NCBI RefSeq assembly: GCF_001462205.1
Contig: NZ_LKIR01000123.1
Coordinates: 1 to 39,359, forward strand
Length of the DNA stretch: 39,359 nucleotides
DNA from: Haloparvum sedimenti
GTDB lineage: Archaea > Halobacteriota > Halobacteria > Halobacteriales > Haloferacaceae
Direction of reading: 5' to 3'
Shown: positions 1 to 7,463 of the stretch, one piece after another
Layout: each line of letters starts with the position of its first letter
Position numbering within the stretch: position 1 is the stretch's first letter
Translations under genes and position numbers: made by a program
Notes under the pieces: model-generated
What the model was told of the DNA's origin: nothing
The model's input: only the letters and a program-made list of their open reading frames with translations
Database searches by the model: none

Positions 1-412
1 CGACCGGCGTCTTGAACGGGAACCGGACGCCGCTGCGGGAGTCCTCGCCGGTGATGGCGGTGGTTCCGACGGTGTGGTAGCTCTCGACGACCTCCTCGAA
101 GGTCACCTCCTCGGCGTTGGGAAGCACGTCCTCGCGGGCGTGGCCGGCGAAGCCGTACGCCTCGCTGTCGCGGTCGATCTCCGGCGGGTCCACCAGCTTC
201 AGCTCAGAGAGCCCGAAGTTCTTCATCGCCCGGGCGATGGAACCGACGTTGCCCGGCGTCTCGGGCTCGACGACGACCACGACCGGCTTTTTGCTCCGTG
301 GGCCCTCCGGTGCGTCCTCAGCCTCGGCCCGCTCGACCTCGGCGGCCGCGTCTTCCTCGGCGGCGTCCGCGGCCGGATCCTCGGCGGCCGCCGCGTTCTC
401 TCCCCCGCTCAT
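1..412 (-). CDS. trmJ: tRNA 2'-O-methyltransferase, SpoU/TrmJ type (partial)
   Basis: SAM-dependent RNA ribose 2'-O-methyltransferase of the SpoU (SPOUT) class, probably the TrmJ-type enzyme acting on tRNA. About 137 N-terminal residues are present; the rest lies beyond the left edge. An Ala/Glu-rich tail of about 40 residues precedes the catalytic domain, which opens with VVVVVEP, then the SPOUT motif-1 signature PGNVGSIARAMKNFG (residues 53-67, with Asn55 and Arg61), then a segment matching the usual GHARED region. The ATG at 412 overlaps the TGA of the upstream gene (ATGA), so the two are probably co-translated. The family call is firm. The exact target nucleotide (position 32 of tRNA in known TrmJ enzymes) is inferred from the family. 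Confidence 0.85.
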   Translation of the reverse strand, partial: MSGGENAAAAEDPAADAAEEDAAAEVERAEAEDAPEGPRSKKPVVVVVEPETPGNVGSIARAMKNFGLSELKLVDPPEIDRDSEAYGFAGHAREDVLPNAEEVTFEEVVESYHTVGTTAITGEDSRSGVRFPFKTPV

Positions 413-1008
413 GAGTCCGAGGGGTAGTCGGTCGAAAGGTCCAGGTCCGACTCGGAGAGGTCCTCGGCGGTCAGCCGGTCCTCGGGGTCGAACTCGTCCC
501 CGTCGTCGGGACCGTACTCGTGGAGGTCGATCCGGCGTCCCTCGAACTCCTCTTCGAGCCGGCGCTGGACCTCCTTCTGGTCCGGCGGCTCCGGGACGCC
601 TTCGGGGTCGTCGTCGACGTGATCGATCCCCCCGTAGCCCTCCGGTGCGCGGTTGCCCGCCGCGTACCACTCGTGGAAGGCGTCGGACAGCTCCGGGTCG
701 CCGCGGTGGGCGTCTCCGCCCGCCTCGCGGAACCAGTAGAGGAAGTCCGCCTCGTGGGCGGGACACAGCAGCACCTCGCCGAGCGGTTCGCCGTAGACGA
801 TCTCGGCCTGTCGGGCCTTCTGTACCTCCTCCTCGCCGTACTCGAGGTAGCAGGCGTCACAGGGCTCCTCGACGAGCTTCGTCAGCCGGAGGAGGCGCTC
901 GCGCGGCTCCTCGGGGATCTCGTCGAGGGGCTTGAACTCCCCCTCGGGGGTGAATATCTCGGACTCCTCGAACCGCCATCCGCGGAGGCCGACGCTCACC
1001 TTAGACAT
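409..1008 (-). CDS. conserved haloarchaeal protein with putative zinc site, upstream of trmJ
   Basis: A 199-residue acidic soluble protein of unknown function. The start at 1008 is chosen because it gives MSKVSVGLRG and lies about 28 bases after a TATA-like GTTTTTAAC on the minus strand (near 1032-1040); longer readings of the frame lack haloarchaeal composition. The N-terminal half carries C50-x2-C53 and C82-x2-H85, an arrangement compatible with one bound zinc. The C-terminal third is very rich in Asp and Glu and probably flexible. Its stop overlaps the trmJ start by four bases, pointing to a shared transcript and perhaps a role tied to tRNA modification (inference). I recognise the pattern as a conserved haloarchaeal family but cannot assign a function. 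Confidence 0.8.
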   Translation of the reverse strand: MSKVSVGLRGWRFEESEIFTPEGEFKPLDEIPEEPRERLLRLTKLVEEPCDACYLEYGEEEVQKARQAEIVYGEPLGEVLLCPAHEADFLYWFREAGGDAHRGDPELSDAFHEWYAAGNRAPEGYGGIDHVDDDPEGVPEPPDQKEVQRRLEEEFEGRRIDLHEYGPDDGDEFDPEDRLTAEDLSESDLDLSTDYPSDS

Positions 1009-1141
1009 GTCCGAACGTCGGGTGCGGGCGGTTAAAAACGCGTCCTTCCGGGGTTCGCGGGCGGTCGTTGTGCCGGCGACCACCACCCACGCCCCCGCCG
1101 CTTCCGGACGACCTATGGTTCGCGCGCCCCACGATCCGCCC

Positions 1142-2389
1142 ATGCGAAACGTGGACGCCGCGGGGCTGGGGATCGGCGACGACCACCCCCCGCGCATCAT
1201 GGGGGTGCTCAACGTCTCGAAGGAGTCGCCGTACTCGCCGAGCGTCTTCGACGACCCCGGCGAGGCGGCCGAGTACGTGGACGAGGCGCTGATCGACGAG
1301 GGCGCCGACATCGTCGACGTGGGACTCGAATCGGCCAACAAGCGCTTCGAGGTGCTCTCCGCGGAACAGGAGCTGGACCGGCTCGACACCGCGGTCGAAA
1401 CGCTGGCGTCGACCTCCGGCGACGCCGTGTGGTCCATCGAGACGCGTTACCACGAGGTCGCCGAGGCGGCCCTCGACCGCGGGTTCGACATGGTCAACGA
1501 CATCTGCGGCTTCGCCGACCCGAAGATGCCCGAGGTCTGTGCGGCCCGCGACGCCGCGGTCGCGAAGATGGCCTCGCCGCCGGACCTGGAGCGCCCGGGT
1601 GCCGTCGAGGAGATCGACGACATCTACGAGGCGCTGGCGCAGAACGGCTTCACCGACAAGACCATCCTCGACCCGGCCTTCGGCGGCTGGTCGGAGGCGA
1701 AGACGCTCGAACACGACCGCGAGACGTTCCGCCGGCTGCGGGAGTTCCGCGGCTACGGCCGCCCGCTGCTCGTCTCGATCAACCGCAAGAACTTCCTCCG
1801 GTCCGTCGCCGACCGCGACACCGACGAGGCCCTGCCGGTCTCGCTGGCGGCCACCTCGATGGCGGTCGAGCGCGGCGCCCACGTGATCAGGACCCACGAC
1901 GTTGCGGAGACTCGCGACGCGGCGCTGATCGGCAAGGAGTTCGCCCGCGACCGCCTCCGCGAGACGGGGCCGGACGCCGAGGTGACCGTCGAGGAGTTGG
2001 ACGTGACGACGCCGCGGGAGGCGGAGCGACACCTCGACAGGCTCGACGCGACGGCCGGACGCGAGAGCCCCGACAGCACCGATCTCGCCGACCGGAGCGT
2101 CGTTCGGATCTACGAACTCGGGGGGCTTTCGCCGGAGGAGCGCGGAGCCCTTCGGTCGGCCATCGCCGGAACCGGCGCCGCGTTCGTGCTCGCCGGGGCA
2201 GCCGCGACCGAGACCGAGGGAGCGTCGACGGCGTCTCCCTCGACCGACGGCGGAGATCCCACTCCCGAACCGGCCAGCGGACTGCTCGTCGGCACCCCCG
2301 CCGCGCTCGCCGCGGCCGATGACGCCTATTCCGGGGATTCGGACGCTGTCGGCGAGGTTATGCGGAGCATAACGCGGTCCTTCAGCTAA
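1142..2389 (+). CDS. folP: dihydropteroate synthase-like (pterin-binding) protein
   Basis: A 415-residue protein with a DHPS-type TIM barrel in its first 300 residues. It begins with IMGVLNVS (canonical DHPS: MGVLNVTPDSF), followed by GADIVDVGLES in place of GGEST, MVNDICG, and a late basic segment SINRKNFL. DHPS joins 6-hydroxymethyl-dihydropterin pyrophosphate to p-aminobenzoate in folate synthesis. The motifs here are altered (SKESPYSPSVF instead of the TPDSFSDGG type loop), and a C-terminal extension of about 100 residues is added, so the accepted amine may differ. The next gene, mptE, makes the pyrophosphorylated pterin substrate, which supports a pterin role. An in-frame ATG at 1115 would add nine residues; 1142 is preferred because the conserved block starts soon after it. 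Fold: confident. Exact reaction: inferred. Confidence 0.8.
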   Translation: MRNVDAAGLGIGDDHPPRIMGVLNVSKESPYSPSVFDDPGEAAEYVDEALIDEGADIVDVGLESANKRFEVLSAEQELDRLDTAVETLASTSGDAVWSIETRYHEVAEAALDRGFDMVNDICGFADPKMPEVCAARDAAVAKMASPPDLERPGAVEEIDDIYEALAQNGFTDKTILDPAFGGWSEAKTLEHDRETFRRLREFRGYGRPLLVSINRKNFLRSVADRDTDEALPVSLAATSMAVERGAHVIRTHDVAETRDAALIGKEFARDRLRETGPDAEVTVEELDVTTPREAERHLDRLDATAGRESPDSTDLADRSVVRIYELGGLSPEERGALRSAIAGTGAAFVLAGAAATETEGASTASPSTDGGDPTPEPASGLLVGTPAALAAADDAYSGDSDAVGEVMRSITRSFS

Positions 2390-2390
2390 G

Positions 2391-2404
2391 AGAAAGTTTA
2401 TGCC
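2391..2404 (+). promoter_or_regulatory. candidate TATA region between folP-like gene and mptE
   Basis: AGAAAGTTTATG just after the folP-like stop resembles a haloarchaeal TATA element. A start about 25 bases downstream would leave a leader of about 140 bases before the mptE GTG. A 56-codon frame (2400-2570) lies across this leader and its TGA overlaps the mptE GTG, but its codon use is poor. A separate mptE promoter is therefore possible but unproven. Confidence 0.3.
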
Positions 2405-2566
2405 CCTTTGCCAACAACGGTTCGACCGGACGCCGGAAGGGCACGTGGGTAGGGGTACTCTGTGCCACTCCGGCCCATACAGTTACGATCGCCAGCGGCG
2501 GCGCCGTCCGTTGGCCCGGCGTGATTCTGAGATCGGCGACGTGGCCGGGACAGGGGGGACCGTCGC

Positions 2567-3265
2567 GTGAACTTCGACGAGTGGGAACCCGCCTACGAGG
2601 CCGTGCTCGCCGACTTCGGGTACGACCGGACGGCCGACGAGCGCGCCCGCGACGTTGCGGCGGGGCTGGCGACGCCGTTCGACCGCGGCCGGCTCGCGTT
2701 CCTGGAGGGGGCGACGGTCGCGGTCGCGGGCGCCGGGCCATCGCTGACCGCCCGGAGCGAGCTCGCCGCGGCGCGGGGCGCCGACGCCGTCGTCGCAGCC
2801 TCGACCGCCGCGGACGCGCTCCGGGAGGAAGGCGTGACCGTCGACCTGATGGTCACCGACCTCGACAAGAATCCCGAGACTGCACGCGCCCTGACGGCGG
2901 CCGGGACGCCAGTCGCGGCCCACGCCCACGGCGACAACGTCCCCGCGGTCCGCGAGTGGCTCCCGGCGTTCGAAGCCGCCGCGACGCTCGTGACGACGCA
3001 GGCCGAGCCGTGGGGACCGGTCGAGAACTTCGGCGGTTTCACCGACGGCGACCGCGCGGCGTTCCTCGCCGACCACTTCGGGGCCGCGGAGCTCCGGTTC
3101 GTCGGGTGGGACTTCGAGGACCCGGGCGTCGATGCGGCGAAGGCGCGGAAGCTCGAGTGGGCCGCTCGGCTCCTCGGCTGGCTGGAGCGCCGCCGCGGCG
3201 AGCGGTTCCCGGTGCTGAACGGGCGCCGCGAGGACCTGTCGTTCCCGTGGCTCGACGGGTCGTAG
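2567..3265 (+). CDS. mptE: 6-hydroxymethyl-7,8-dihydropterin pyrophosphokinase (MptE, DUF115)
   Basis: A 232-residue DUF115/MptE-family enzyme. MptE transfers pyrophosphate from ATP to 6-hydroxymethyl-dihydropterin, giving the activated pterin used in archaeal folate or methanopterin synthesis; it replaces bacterial FolK. Visible family blocks are VAVAGAGPSL (residues 51-60), MVTDLDKN (95-102), HAHGDN (119-124) and the late GWDFEDPG. The GTG start at 2567 is supported by a strong GGGGGG Shine-Dalgarno-like run about eight bases upstream. It follows the DHPS-like gene on the same strand and converges with the dihydrofolate reductase gene only 13 bases after its stop. These neighbours all point to folate metabolism. 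Confidence 0.88.
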   Translation: MNFDEWEPAYEAVLADFGYDRTADERARDVAAGLATPFDRGRLAFLEGATVAVAGAGPSLTARSELAAARGADAVVAASTAADALREEGVTVDLMVTDLDKNPETARALTAAGTPVAAHAHGDNVPAVREWLPAFEAAATLVTTQAEPWGPVENFGGFTDGDRAAFLADHFGAAELRFVGWDFEDPGVDAAKARKLEWAARLLGWLERRRGERFPVLNGRREDLSFPWLDGS

Positions 3266-3278
3266 GGGCCTTCTCGTC

Positions 3279-3857
3279 TTACTCGTCGGGGGGGTTCCCG
3301 GACTCGGCCCGGCGCTCGTAAACGACGAACGCGAGGTCCTCGCGCTCGTCGCGGGAAACTTCGGTCCACGCCTCGGGATCCCGCTCCGGGAACCGCGTGT
3401 CGCCCTCGTGAACGTTCTCGATCTCCGTGATCCGGAGTCGGTCCGCGACCGGGAGGAACTGCTCGTAGACGCGGGCGCCGCCGGCGACGAACACCTCGTC
3501 GACGCCGCGCTCGCGGGCGTCCGCCGCGGCGACGGAGAGCGCCTCGTCGAGACTCCCGGCCTGCACCGCGCCCTCGGGGAGGTCGAGGTCGCGCCGAGAG
3601 AGGACCACGTTCGTCCGATCCGGCAGCGGCCCGCCGATCTGGCCCGCGATGCTCTCGTAGGTCGTCCGGCCGAGGATCACGGGGTGGCCCGTCGTGGTCT
3701 CCTTGAAGTGCGCGAGGTCGGCCGGGTAGTGCCACGGCATCCCTCCGTCCGCGCCGATGACGCCGTTGTCCGCGACCGCGGCGATCAGCGTGAGCGTCAG
3801 GTCCGCAGGCGGCTCCGGCGGCGTGCTCGGGTCACCGCCCTCGTTCACCTCGCCCAT
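3279..3857 (-). CDS. hdrA: dihydrofolate reductase
   Basis: NADPH-dependent reduction of dihydrofolate to tetrahydrofolate, regenerating the cofactor oxidised by thymidylate synthase. The protein is 192 residues: an acidic, proline-rich tail of about 20, then the DHFR domain with LIAAVADNGVIG, MPWHYPADLAHFK (Asp47 is the catalytic acid, equivalent to Asp27 of E. coli DHFR), VILGRTTYESI and FVAGGARVYEQFL (cofactor loop). It starts four bases after the thymidylate synthase stop on the same strand, so the pair is almost certainly one operon, matching the known haloarchaeal hts-hdrA arrangement. The start at 3857 is the first ATG after the upstream stop; the extra N-terminal tail could be shorter in the real protein. 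Confidence 0.93.
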   Translation of the reverse strand: MGEVNEGGDPSTPPEPPADLTLTLIAAVADNGVIGADGGMPWHYPADLAHFKETTTGHPVILGRTTYESIAGQIGGPLPDRTNVVLSRRDLDLPEGAVQAGSLDEALSVAAADARERGVDEVFVAGGARVYEQFLPVADRLRITEIENVHEGDTRFPERDPEAWTEVSRDEREDLAFVVYERRAESGNPPDE

Positions 3858-3861
3858 GTCC

Positions 3862-4884
3862 TCACTCCGCGACCGCGAAGGAGAGCCCCTCCGCGGAGTC
3901 GTAGTCGACCAGTTCGACGTCGTCGTAGGTCAACTCGTCGAGCGGCTTGTCGGCGATCTCGATCCGGGGGCGCTCGCGGGGCTCGCGGGAGAGCTGTTCG
4001 AGCAGGCCGGGGACGTGGTCGTAGTTCTCCTCGCCCGCCGCCTCCGCGGGCGCCTCGTCCTCGAGCCACGCACGCACGCCGCGGTAGTCGGCCTTCTCCT
4101 CGACGCCCGCGAGGCGATCCTGCAGGCGGTCGAGGTTGTCGCCGTACCACGCGCCGCGGTCGCCGGTGCCGCAGTAGACGTGCGCGTCGACGATGGTGTG
4201 ACCGAATTCGCCGACCTCGAACGCCGTGCGCTGCGCGATGGCCTTCGCCAGGAGTGCGTAGGCGGCGATGTTGAACGGCACGCCGAGGGCAACGTCGCCG
4301 GAGCGCTGCGTGAGGTGGAGGTTGAGCTTGCCGCCCTGCACGTTGACGACGAACGTGTAGTGGCAGGGGGGGAGCGTCGAGACGGCCGCGTTCGCGGGGT
4401 GCCACGCGTTCACGACCATGCGCCGCGAGTGCGGGTTCTCCGCGAGGGTGTCGAGCACGTACTGTATCTGGTCGAACGTGCGGACCTGCTTCCCCTCCGC
4501 GTCCTCCTCGACGGTGACCCAGCGCTGGCTCTCGTCGGGCCACGTCTCGCCCTCCAGCCCGCCTTCAGGGACGGGGTAGCGGCGCCAGAAGCGGCCGTAG
4601 GCAGTATCGAGCCGCCCCTCCTCGTCGGCCCACGCATCCCAGATCTTCGTGTGCTCGCGGAGGTTCCGGACGTGTTCCTCGCCCGAGAGGTACCACAGCA
4701 CCTCGTGGATCAGCGAGTTCCAGCGGTAGCCGTCGAGCTTCTTGGTCGTCAGCAGGGGAAAGCCCTCCGAGAGGTCGATGGTGTAGCCGCCGTTGAACGT
4801 CGCGACGGTGTCGACCCCCGTGCGGTTCGGCTTGTACGTGCCCGTCGAGAGGGTCTCGTCGACGAGATCGAGGTACTGTTGCAT
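3862..4884 (-). CDS. thyA: thymidylate synthase
   Basis: Makes dTMP from dUMP using methylene-tetrahydrofolate. It is 340 residues, somewhat longer than the roughly 264 of E. coli ThyA because of an insertion after GRFWRRYPVP (about residues 106-135) and an acidic insertion near residues 245-275. Active-site features are Arg21 in KPNRTGV, nucleophile Cys174 in LPPCHYTF, QRSGDVALGVPFNIAAYA (dUMP binding) and the terminal block ending SFAVAE. It is transcribed together with the reductase downstream. The upstream 105 bases have no other gene; a TCTTTAGG sequence on the minus strand near 4950-4957 is the only TATA-like element seen. Confidence 0.96.
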   Translation of the reverse strand: MQQYLDLVDETLSTGTYKPNRTGVDTVATFNGGYTIDLSEGFPLLTTKKLDGYRWNSLIHEVLWYLSGEEHVRNLREHTKIWDAWADEEGRLDTAYGRFWRRYPVPEGGLEGETWPDESQRWVTVEEDAEGKQVRTFDQIQYVLDTLAENPHSRRMVVNAWHPANAAVSTLPPCHYTFVVNVQGGKLNLHLTQRSGDVALGVPFNIAAYALLAKAIAQRTAFEVGEFGHTIVDAHVYCGTGDRGAWYGDNLDRLQDRLAGVEEKADYRGVRAWLEDEAPAEAAGEENYDHVPGLLEQLSREPRERPRIEIADKPLDELTYDDVELVDYDSAEGLSFAVAE

Positions 4885-4989
4885 GGGTGGAAATCCCCGC
4901 GGCCGCGGCCGGCCGGGGTGGTCTATCGGTGGAAACGCGGCCGGCTACCTAAAGACCCCGGAGTGTGCCGTCGGTCGCCGGAACTCGGA

Positions 4990-5307
4990 TCAGGCGTCGT
5001 CGGAACCGGTCGGTCCCTCCGCGTCCGCGTTCGCGGCCGCGTGTTCCGCGAGTCCGTAGTACCCCGGCGCGTCGGGCTCCTGCGGCTCCGCGACCACGAG
5101 GTCCTCGGCGTTGGTCATCACCCACGGGATCGCCCAGTCGACGAGCACCGCCTCGGTCCCCTCGTCGATCTCCGCGTCCGGCTCCAGTCCCTGCAGCAGT
5201 CGGGCGATCTCCGGCACCGTGTAGAGCAGGTCCGGCTTCAACAGCTCCGCGGCCGTGTAGAAGTCGCAGGGGTACGTCTCCGCGAACTCCTCTTTCGGTT
5301 TGGGCAT
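4990..5307 (-). CDS. small conserved haloarchaeal protein (DUF5827-like)
   Basis: A 105-residue acidic protein with no signal peptide or membrane segment. The conserved-looking core is YPCDFYTAAELLKPD, LYTVPEIARLLQ, DWAIPWVMTNAEDLV and EPDAPGYYGL. TVPEIARLLQGLEPD reads like a helix-turn-helix-type helical pair, but this is only an impression. I recall this pattern as the DUF5827 family of haloarchaea, from memory and unchecked. It lies upstream of thyA on the same strand with a gap of about 105 bases, so a shared transcript is possible. A perfect 9-bp palindrome (5347-5366) lies 40 bases upstream of the start. Function unknown. Confidence 0.75.
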   Translation of the reverse strand: MPKPKEEFAETYPCDFYTAAELLKPDLLYTVPEIARLLQGLEPDAEIDEGTEAVLVDWAIPWVMTNAEDLVVAEPQEPDAPGYYGLAEHAAANADAEGPTGSDDA

Positions 5308-5346
5308 GCGCGGCCGTTCGAACGCGACCGCGTAAACGCTGCCGGT

Positions 5347-5366
5347 CGAGCCTCCGTGGAGGCTCG
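5347..5366. promoter_or_regulatory. perfect 9-bp palindrome upstream of the DUF5827-like gene
   Basis: CGAGCCTCC-GT-GGAGGCTCG forms a perfect 9-bp inverted repeat with a two-base centre. It sits 40 bases upstream of the minus-strand start at 5307, where an operator would lie, and is not followed by a T-run. It could be a dimeric regulator site or a chance GC-rich palindrome. Confidence 0.35.
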
Positions 5367-5426
5367 GTGCGAGTGCCAGCGGCGGTGGTGCGGACCGGCG
5401 GTCGACCCTCGGGGGTCATCTCCGAG

Positions 5427-5475
5427 AGCGTGCTGCCGTGTTTGTTGCCAACGCCGGGCAATCCCTCGACCGCTC
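5427..5475. repeat. diverged copy of the 49-bp dispersed core repeat
   Basis: This 49-bp segment matches the tandem units at 11952-12000 (40 of 49 bases, aligned by eye) and 12027-12075. The best conserved part is TTGTTGCCAACGC followed by CCCTCGACCGCTC. It lies alone in the 207-bp gap between two minus-strand genes, without the flanking hairpins or terminal inverted repeats seen around 12 kb. It looks like a decayed solitary copy of a dispersed noncoding repeat. Confidence 0.6.
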
Positions 5476-5514
5476 TTTCAGACGCGTCGCGGAAGGGTCC
5501 CTGCCCGTCCCGCC

Positions 5515-5775
5515 CTACTCCTCGTCCGCCGGCTCTCTCACGTCGCCCGCCTCCGTGCGCTTCGCGTAGACGGCCAGCGAGACGGCGGTGGCGAACCAGA
5601 TGGGGGCGCCGACGCGGATCGCGAACGCGGCCCGGGCGCCCCAGGTGTCGAGCGTCACGACGGTCGACAGCAGCGCGACGACGGGCGCCCCCACGAGGAT
5701 GGTGACGACGAAGGTCATCTGCATCACCCAGCCGTAGTCGATGCCCTCGACCTCGGTGCGCTCGACGGGTTGCAC
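5515..5775 (-). CDS. small membrane protein (DUF5822-like)
   Basis: An 86-residue membrane protein starting at a GTG at 5775. Two hydrophobic helices are evident: MQMTFVVTILVGAPVVALLS (about residues 18-37) and IWFATAVSLAVYA (about 57-69). Between them sits TLDTWGARAAFAIRVGA. The conserved N-terminal motif VERTEVEGIDYGWVMQ and this layout match what I remember as DUF5822 of haloarchaea, from memory and unchecked. The longer open frame upstream has basic, non-haloarchaeal composition and overlaps the panB promoter, so the GTG start is preferred. It is divergent from panB (131 bases apart). Function unknown. Confidence 0.7.
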   Translation of the reverse strand: MQPVERTEVEGIDYGWVMQMTFVVTILVGAPVVALLSTVVTLDTWGARAAFAIRVGAPIWFATAVSLAVYAKRTEAGDVREPADEE

Positions 5776-5872
5776 GCGCGGACCTGCGGCGCGCGCGCCC
5801 AAATCGCTGCCGGTCCGGCCGCCGCGATCGGCTCGGAGGGATCGACCCGGAGGAACCGACCGCGACCCCGAC

Positions 5873-5881
5873 CACTTTATC
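5873..5881 (+). promoter_or_regulatory. TATA-like box of panB
   Basis: CACTTTATC is centred about 29 bases before the panB ATG at 5906, the spacing expected for a leaderless haloarchaeal transcript. No Shine-Dalgarno-like sequence stands next to the start codon. Confidence 0.55.
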
Positions 5882-5905
5882 CGCCGGGCGCCGAACCGAA
5901 CGGGT

Positions 5906-6715
5906 ATGACCACGACGCGGGGGTTGCGGTCGAAGGCGGGCGAGGAGCCGATCACGATGCTGACCGCGTACGACGCGCCGACGGCGGCGGTCGTCGACGA
6001 AGCAGGTATCGACGTCATCCTCGTCGGCGACAGCATGGGGAACGCCGTGCTCGGGTACGACACGACCCTCCCGGTAACTCTCGAGGAGGTCGAAAGCCGA
6101 ACGGGCGCTGTCGCGCGCGCGGCGGAGGACGCGCTGGTCGTCGCCGACATGCCGTTCCTCTCGTTCGGCGTCGACGAGGCCGAGTCGATACACAACGCGG
6201 GACGGATGCTGAAGGAGGCGAACGCGGACGCCGTGAAGATCGAGTCCGGGCCGCACACCGTCGACCTGACGGCGCGGCTCACCGACCTGGGGATCCCGGT
6301 GATGGCGCACCTCGGGTTGACACCCCAGCACGTCAACCGCCTCGGCTACGGCCGACAGGGAACCGACCGCGAGGCCGCCGAGGAGATCGTCGAACTCGCG
6401 GGCGCGCACGCCGACGCCGGCGCTTTCTCGCTCGTGTTAGAACACGTCCCCGCGAACCTCGCGGGCGCGGTGACGGAGGCGCTGGAGATCCCGACGATCG
6501 GCATCGGCGCGGGCCCGGACTGCGACGGGCAGGTCCTCGTGATCAACGACGTGCTCGGGCTCGACGACTGGTCGCCGCCGTTCTCGAAGCAGTTCGGTGA
6601 CGTCCGCGCGGAGATGGCGCGCGCGGTCGGAGAGTACCGCGACGCGGTGGAGGCGGGCGAGTTCCCGAGCGAGGAGCACAGCCACGTTGAGGAGACCCTC
6701 GAGGACCTCTACTGA
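5906..6715 (+). CDS. panB: 3-methyl-2-oxobutanoate hydroxymethyltransferase
   Basis: Ketopantoate hydroxymethyltransferase: adds a hydroxymethyl group from methylene-tetrahydrofolate to 2-oxoisovalerate, the first step to pantoate and CoA. The 269 residues match the usual size of about 265. Family blocks are MLTAYDAPTAAVVDEAGID, VLVGDS-type VILVGDSMGN (metal/substrate), HLGLTPQHVN, SLVLEHVP (catalytic Glu) and IPTIGIGAGPDCDGQVLV. The ATG at 5906 is supported by the TATA spacing and by the family start (TTTRGLRSKAGEEPI). The one-carbon donor links it loosely to the folate genes nearby. A small hairpin follows the stop. Confidence 0.95.
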   Translation: MTTTRGLRSKAGEEPITMLTAYDAPTAAVVDEAGIDVILVGDSMGNAVLGYDTTLPVTLEEVESRTGAVARAAEDALVVADMPFLSFGVDEAESIHNAGRMLKEANADAVKIESGPHTVDLTARLTDLGIPVMAHLGLTPQHVNRLGYGRQGTDREAAEEIVELAGAHADAGAFSLVLEHVPANLAGAVTEALEIPTIGIGAGPDCDGQVLVINDVLGLDDWSPPFSKQFGDVRAEMARAVGEYRDAVEAGEFPSEEHSHVEETLEDLY

Positions 6716-6725
6716 GCGGGGCACG

Positions 6726-6742
6726 CTCCAAGCAGTTTGGAG
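6726..6742 (+). terminator. small hairpin after panB
   Basis: CTCCAA-GCAGT-TTGGAG is a 6-bp perfect stem with a five-base loop, 11 bases after the panB stop, in the 165-bp gap between convergent panB and the EF-1beta gene. No T-run follows, so a role in termination or 3'-end stability is only possible. Confidence 0.3.
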
Positions 6743-6880
6743 GGGCACCACGTTGGATGGGCTCCGTGAGTCCGGCCGGGACGCTGCGAGCGGGGAGAAG
6801 ACACCACGGTTCCGGTGAAACGCGCGGCTGGCGGCGCTTCCGATCAGGGGGAGAGAAAACGCACGAAAGCGGTCGTCAGC

Positions 6881-7147
6881 TTACAGCCGGCCGACGTTCT
6901 CGACCGCGATCGACTCGACGCCCTCGACGTCGGCGAACGCCTCCTCGACGGCCTCGGTACCGCCGGCGTCGTCGGGGACGATGACGGTCGGCAGGAGCGC
7001 GACCAGCCCGAACGCGACCTCGTCGCGCTGGAACCCGCGGATCTTCGCGCCCTTGGGCAGCGACTCCTCGAGACGGTCCTCGAGGTCGTCGAGGTCGATC
7101 TCGGGGCTCTGCGGCATGACCTTGATCTGAGCGGCGACGTCACCCAT
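6881..7147 (-). CDS. ef1b: translation elongation factor aEF-1beta
   Basis: Archaeal elongation factor 1-beta, the nucleotide exchange factor for aEF-1alpha. At 88 residues it has the normal archaeal size and single alpha/beta domain: [43 protein letters not shown] split by a short turn, LLPTVIVPD and [12 protein letters not shown] at the C-terminus. The start at 7147 lies three bases from the stop of the zinc microprotein upstream, so both are read from one transcript driven by the promoter at 7351-7360. This pairing is known from Haloferax volcanii, where the zinc microprotein gene HVO_2753 precedes the EF-1beta gene. Confidence 0.93.
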   Translation of the reverse strand: MGDVAAQIKVMPQSPEIDLDDLEDRLEESLPKGAKIRGFQRDEVAFGLVALLPTVIVPDDAGGTEAVEEAFADVEGVESIAVENVGRL

Positions 7148-7149
7148 GA

Positions 7150-7329
7150 TCAGGGCCCCCGGAAGCCGCAGTCGGGACACTCGTAGAGGTTGCTCTGCTT
7201 GCGGCACGTCGCGCAGCGGTAGATCGTCGTGCCGCAGTCGGGGCACGCGAACTCCGCCGCGTTCTTCCCGGACACCTTGATGCCACAGGAGACGCACTTG
7301 CGCGCCGCCTGCTGCCGGCTCTCGCTCAT
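7150..7329 (-). CDS. zinc-finger microprotein with four C-x2-C knuckles (HVO_2753-like)
   Basis: A 59-residue protein with four zinc knuckles: C12-V-S-C15, C29-P-D-C32, C39-A-T-C42 and C51-P-D-C54. It closely resembles HVO_2753 of Haloferax volcanii, a 59-residue microprotein with four C(P)XCG motifs that binds zinc and is needed for normal swarming and biofilm formation (known from the literature). The C-terminal [12 protein letters not shown] stretch is the most conserved part as I recall it. It is the first gene of a two-gene operon with EF-1beta. The ATG at 7329 lies about 25 bases after a clear TATA box, indicating a leaderless transcript. Confidence 0.88.
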   Translation of the reverse strand: MSESRQQAARKCVSCGIKVSGKNAAEFACPDCGTTIYRCATCRKQSNLYECPDCGFRGP

Positions 7330-7350
7330 ACACTAAAGAACCGGCGCACG

Positions 7351-7370
7351 ACTTTTAACCGTTGTTCTTT
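7351..7370 (-). promoter_or_regulatory. promoter of the zinc microprotein / EF-1beta operon
   Basis: Read on the minus strand, the region contains AGAACAACGGTTAAAAGTCG, with the TATA box GGTTAAAAGT centred about 26 bases before the ATG at 7329. The same block, with one base changed, precedes the rpl11 gene (11281-11300), so both translation operons appear to share a promoter design of upstream BRE-like bases plus TATA box. Confidence 0.7.
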
Positions 7371-7463
7371 GGCGCCGCCCCGTGTCTCCGTCGCATGGGC
7401 GGCCGCTCAGTGGACGCAAACCGAGTTTTCGACGTTTCCGGGACTCGACGCCGCCTTCCGCTC

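Noticed and set aside
2400-2570. 56-codon frame ahead of mptE
   Set aside because: It starts at an ATG inside the TATA-like element and ends overlapping the mptE start, but its third-position GC is low for this genome and half of it is Arg-rich.
3757-6600. 947-codon plus-strand open frame
   Set aside because: It lies antisense to dihydrofolate reductase, thymidylate synthase and two small genes, is rich in Arg/Val/Gly, and is a shadow of their high-GC third positions.
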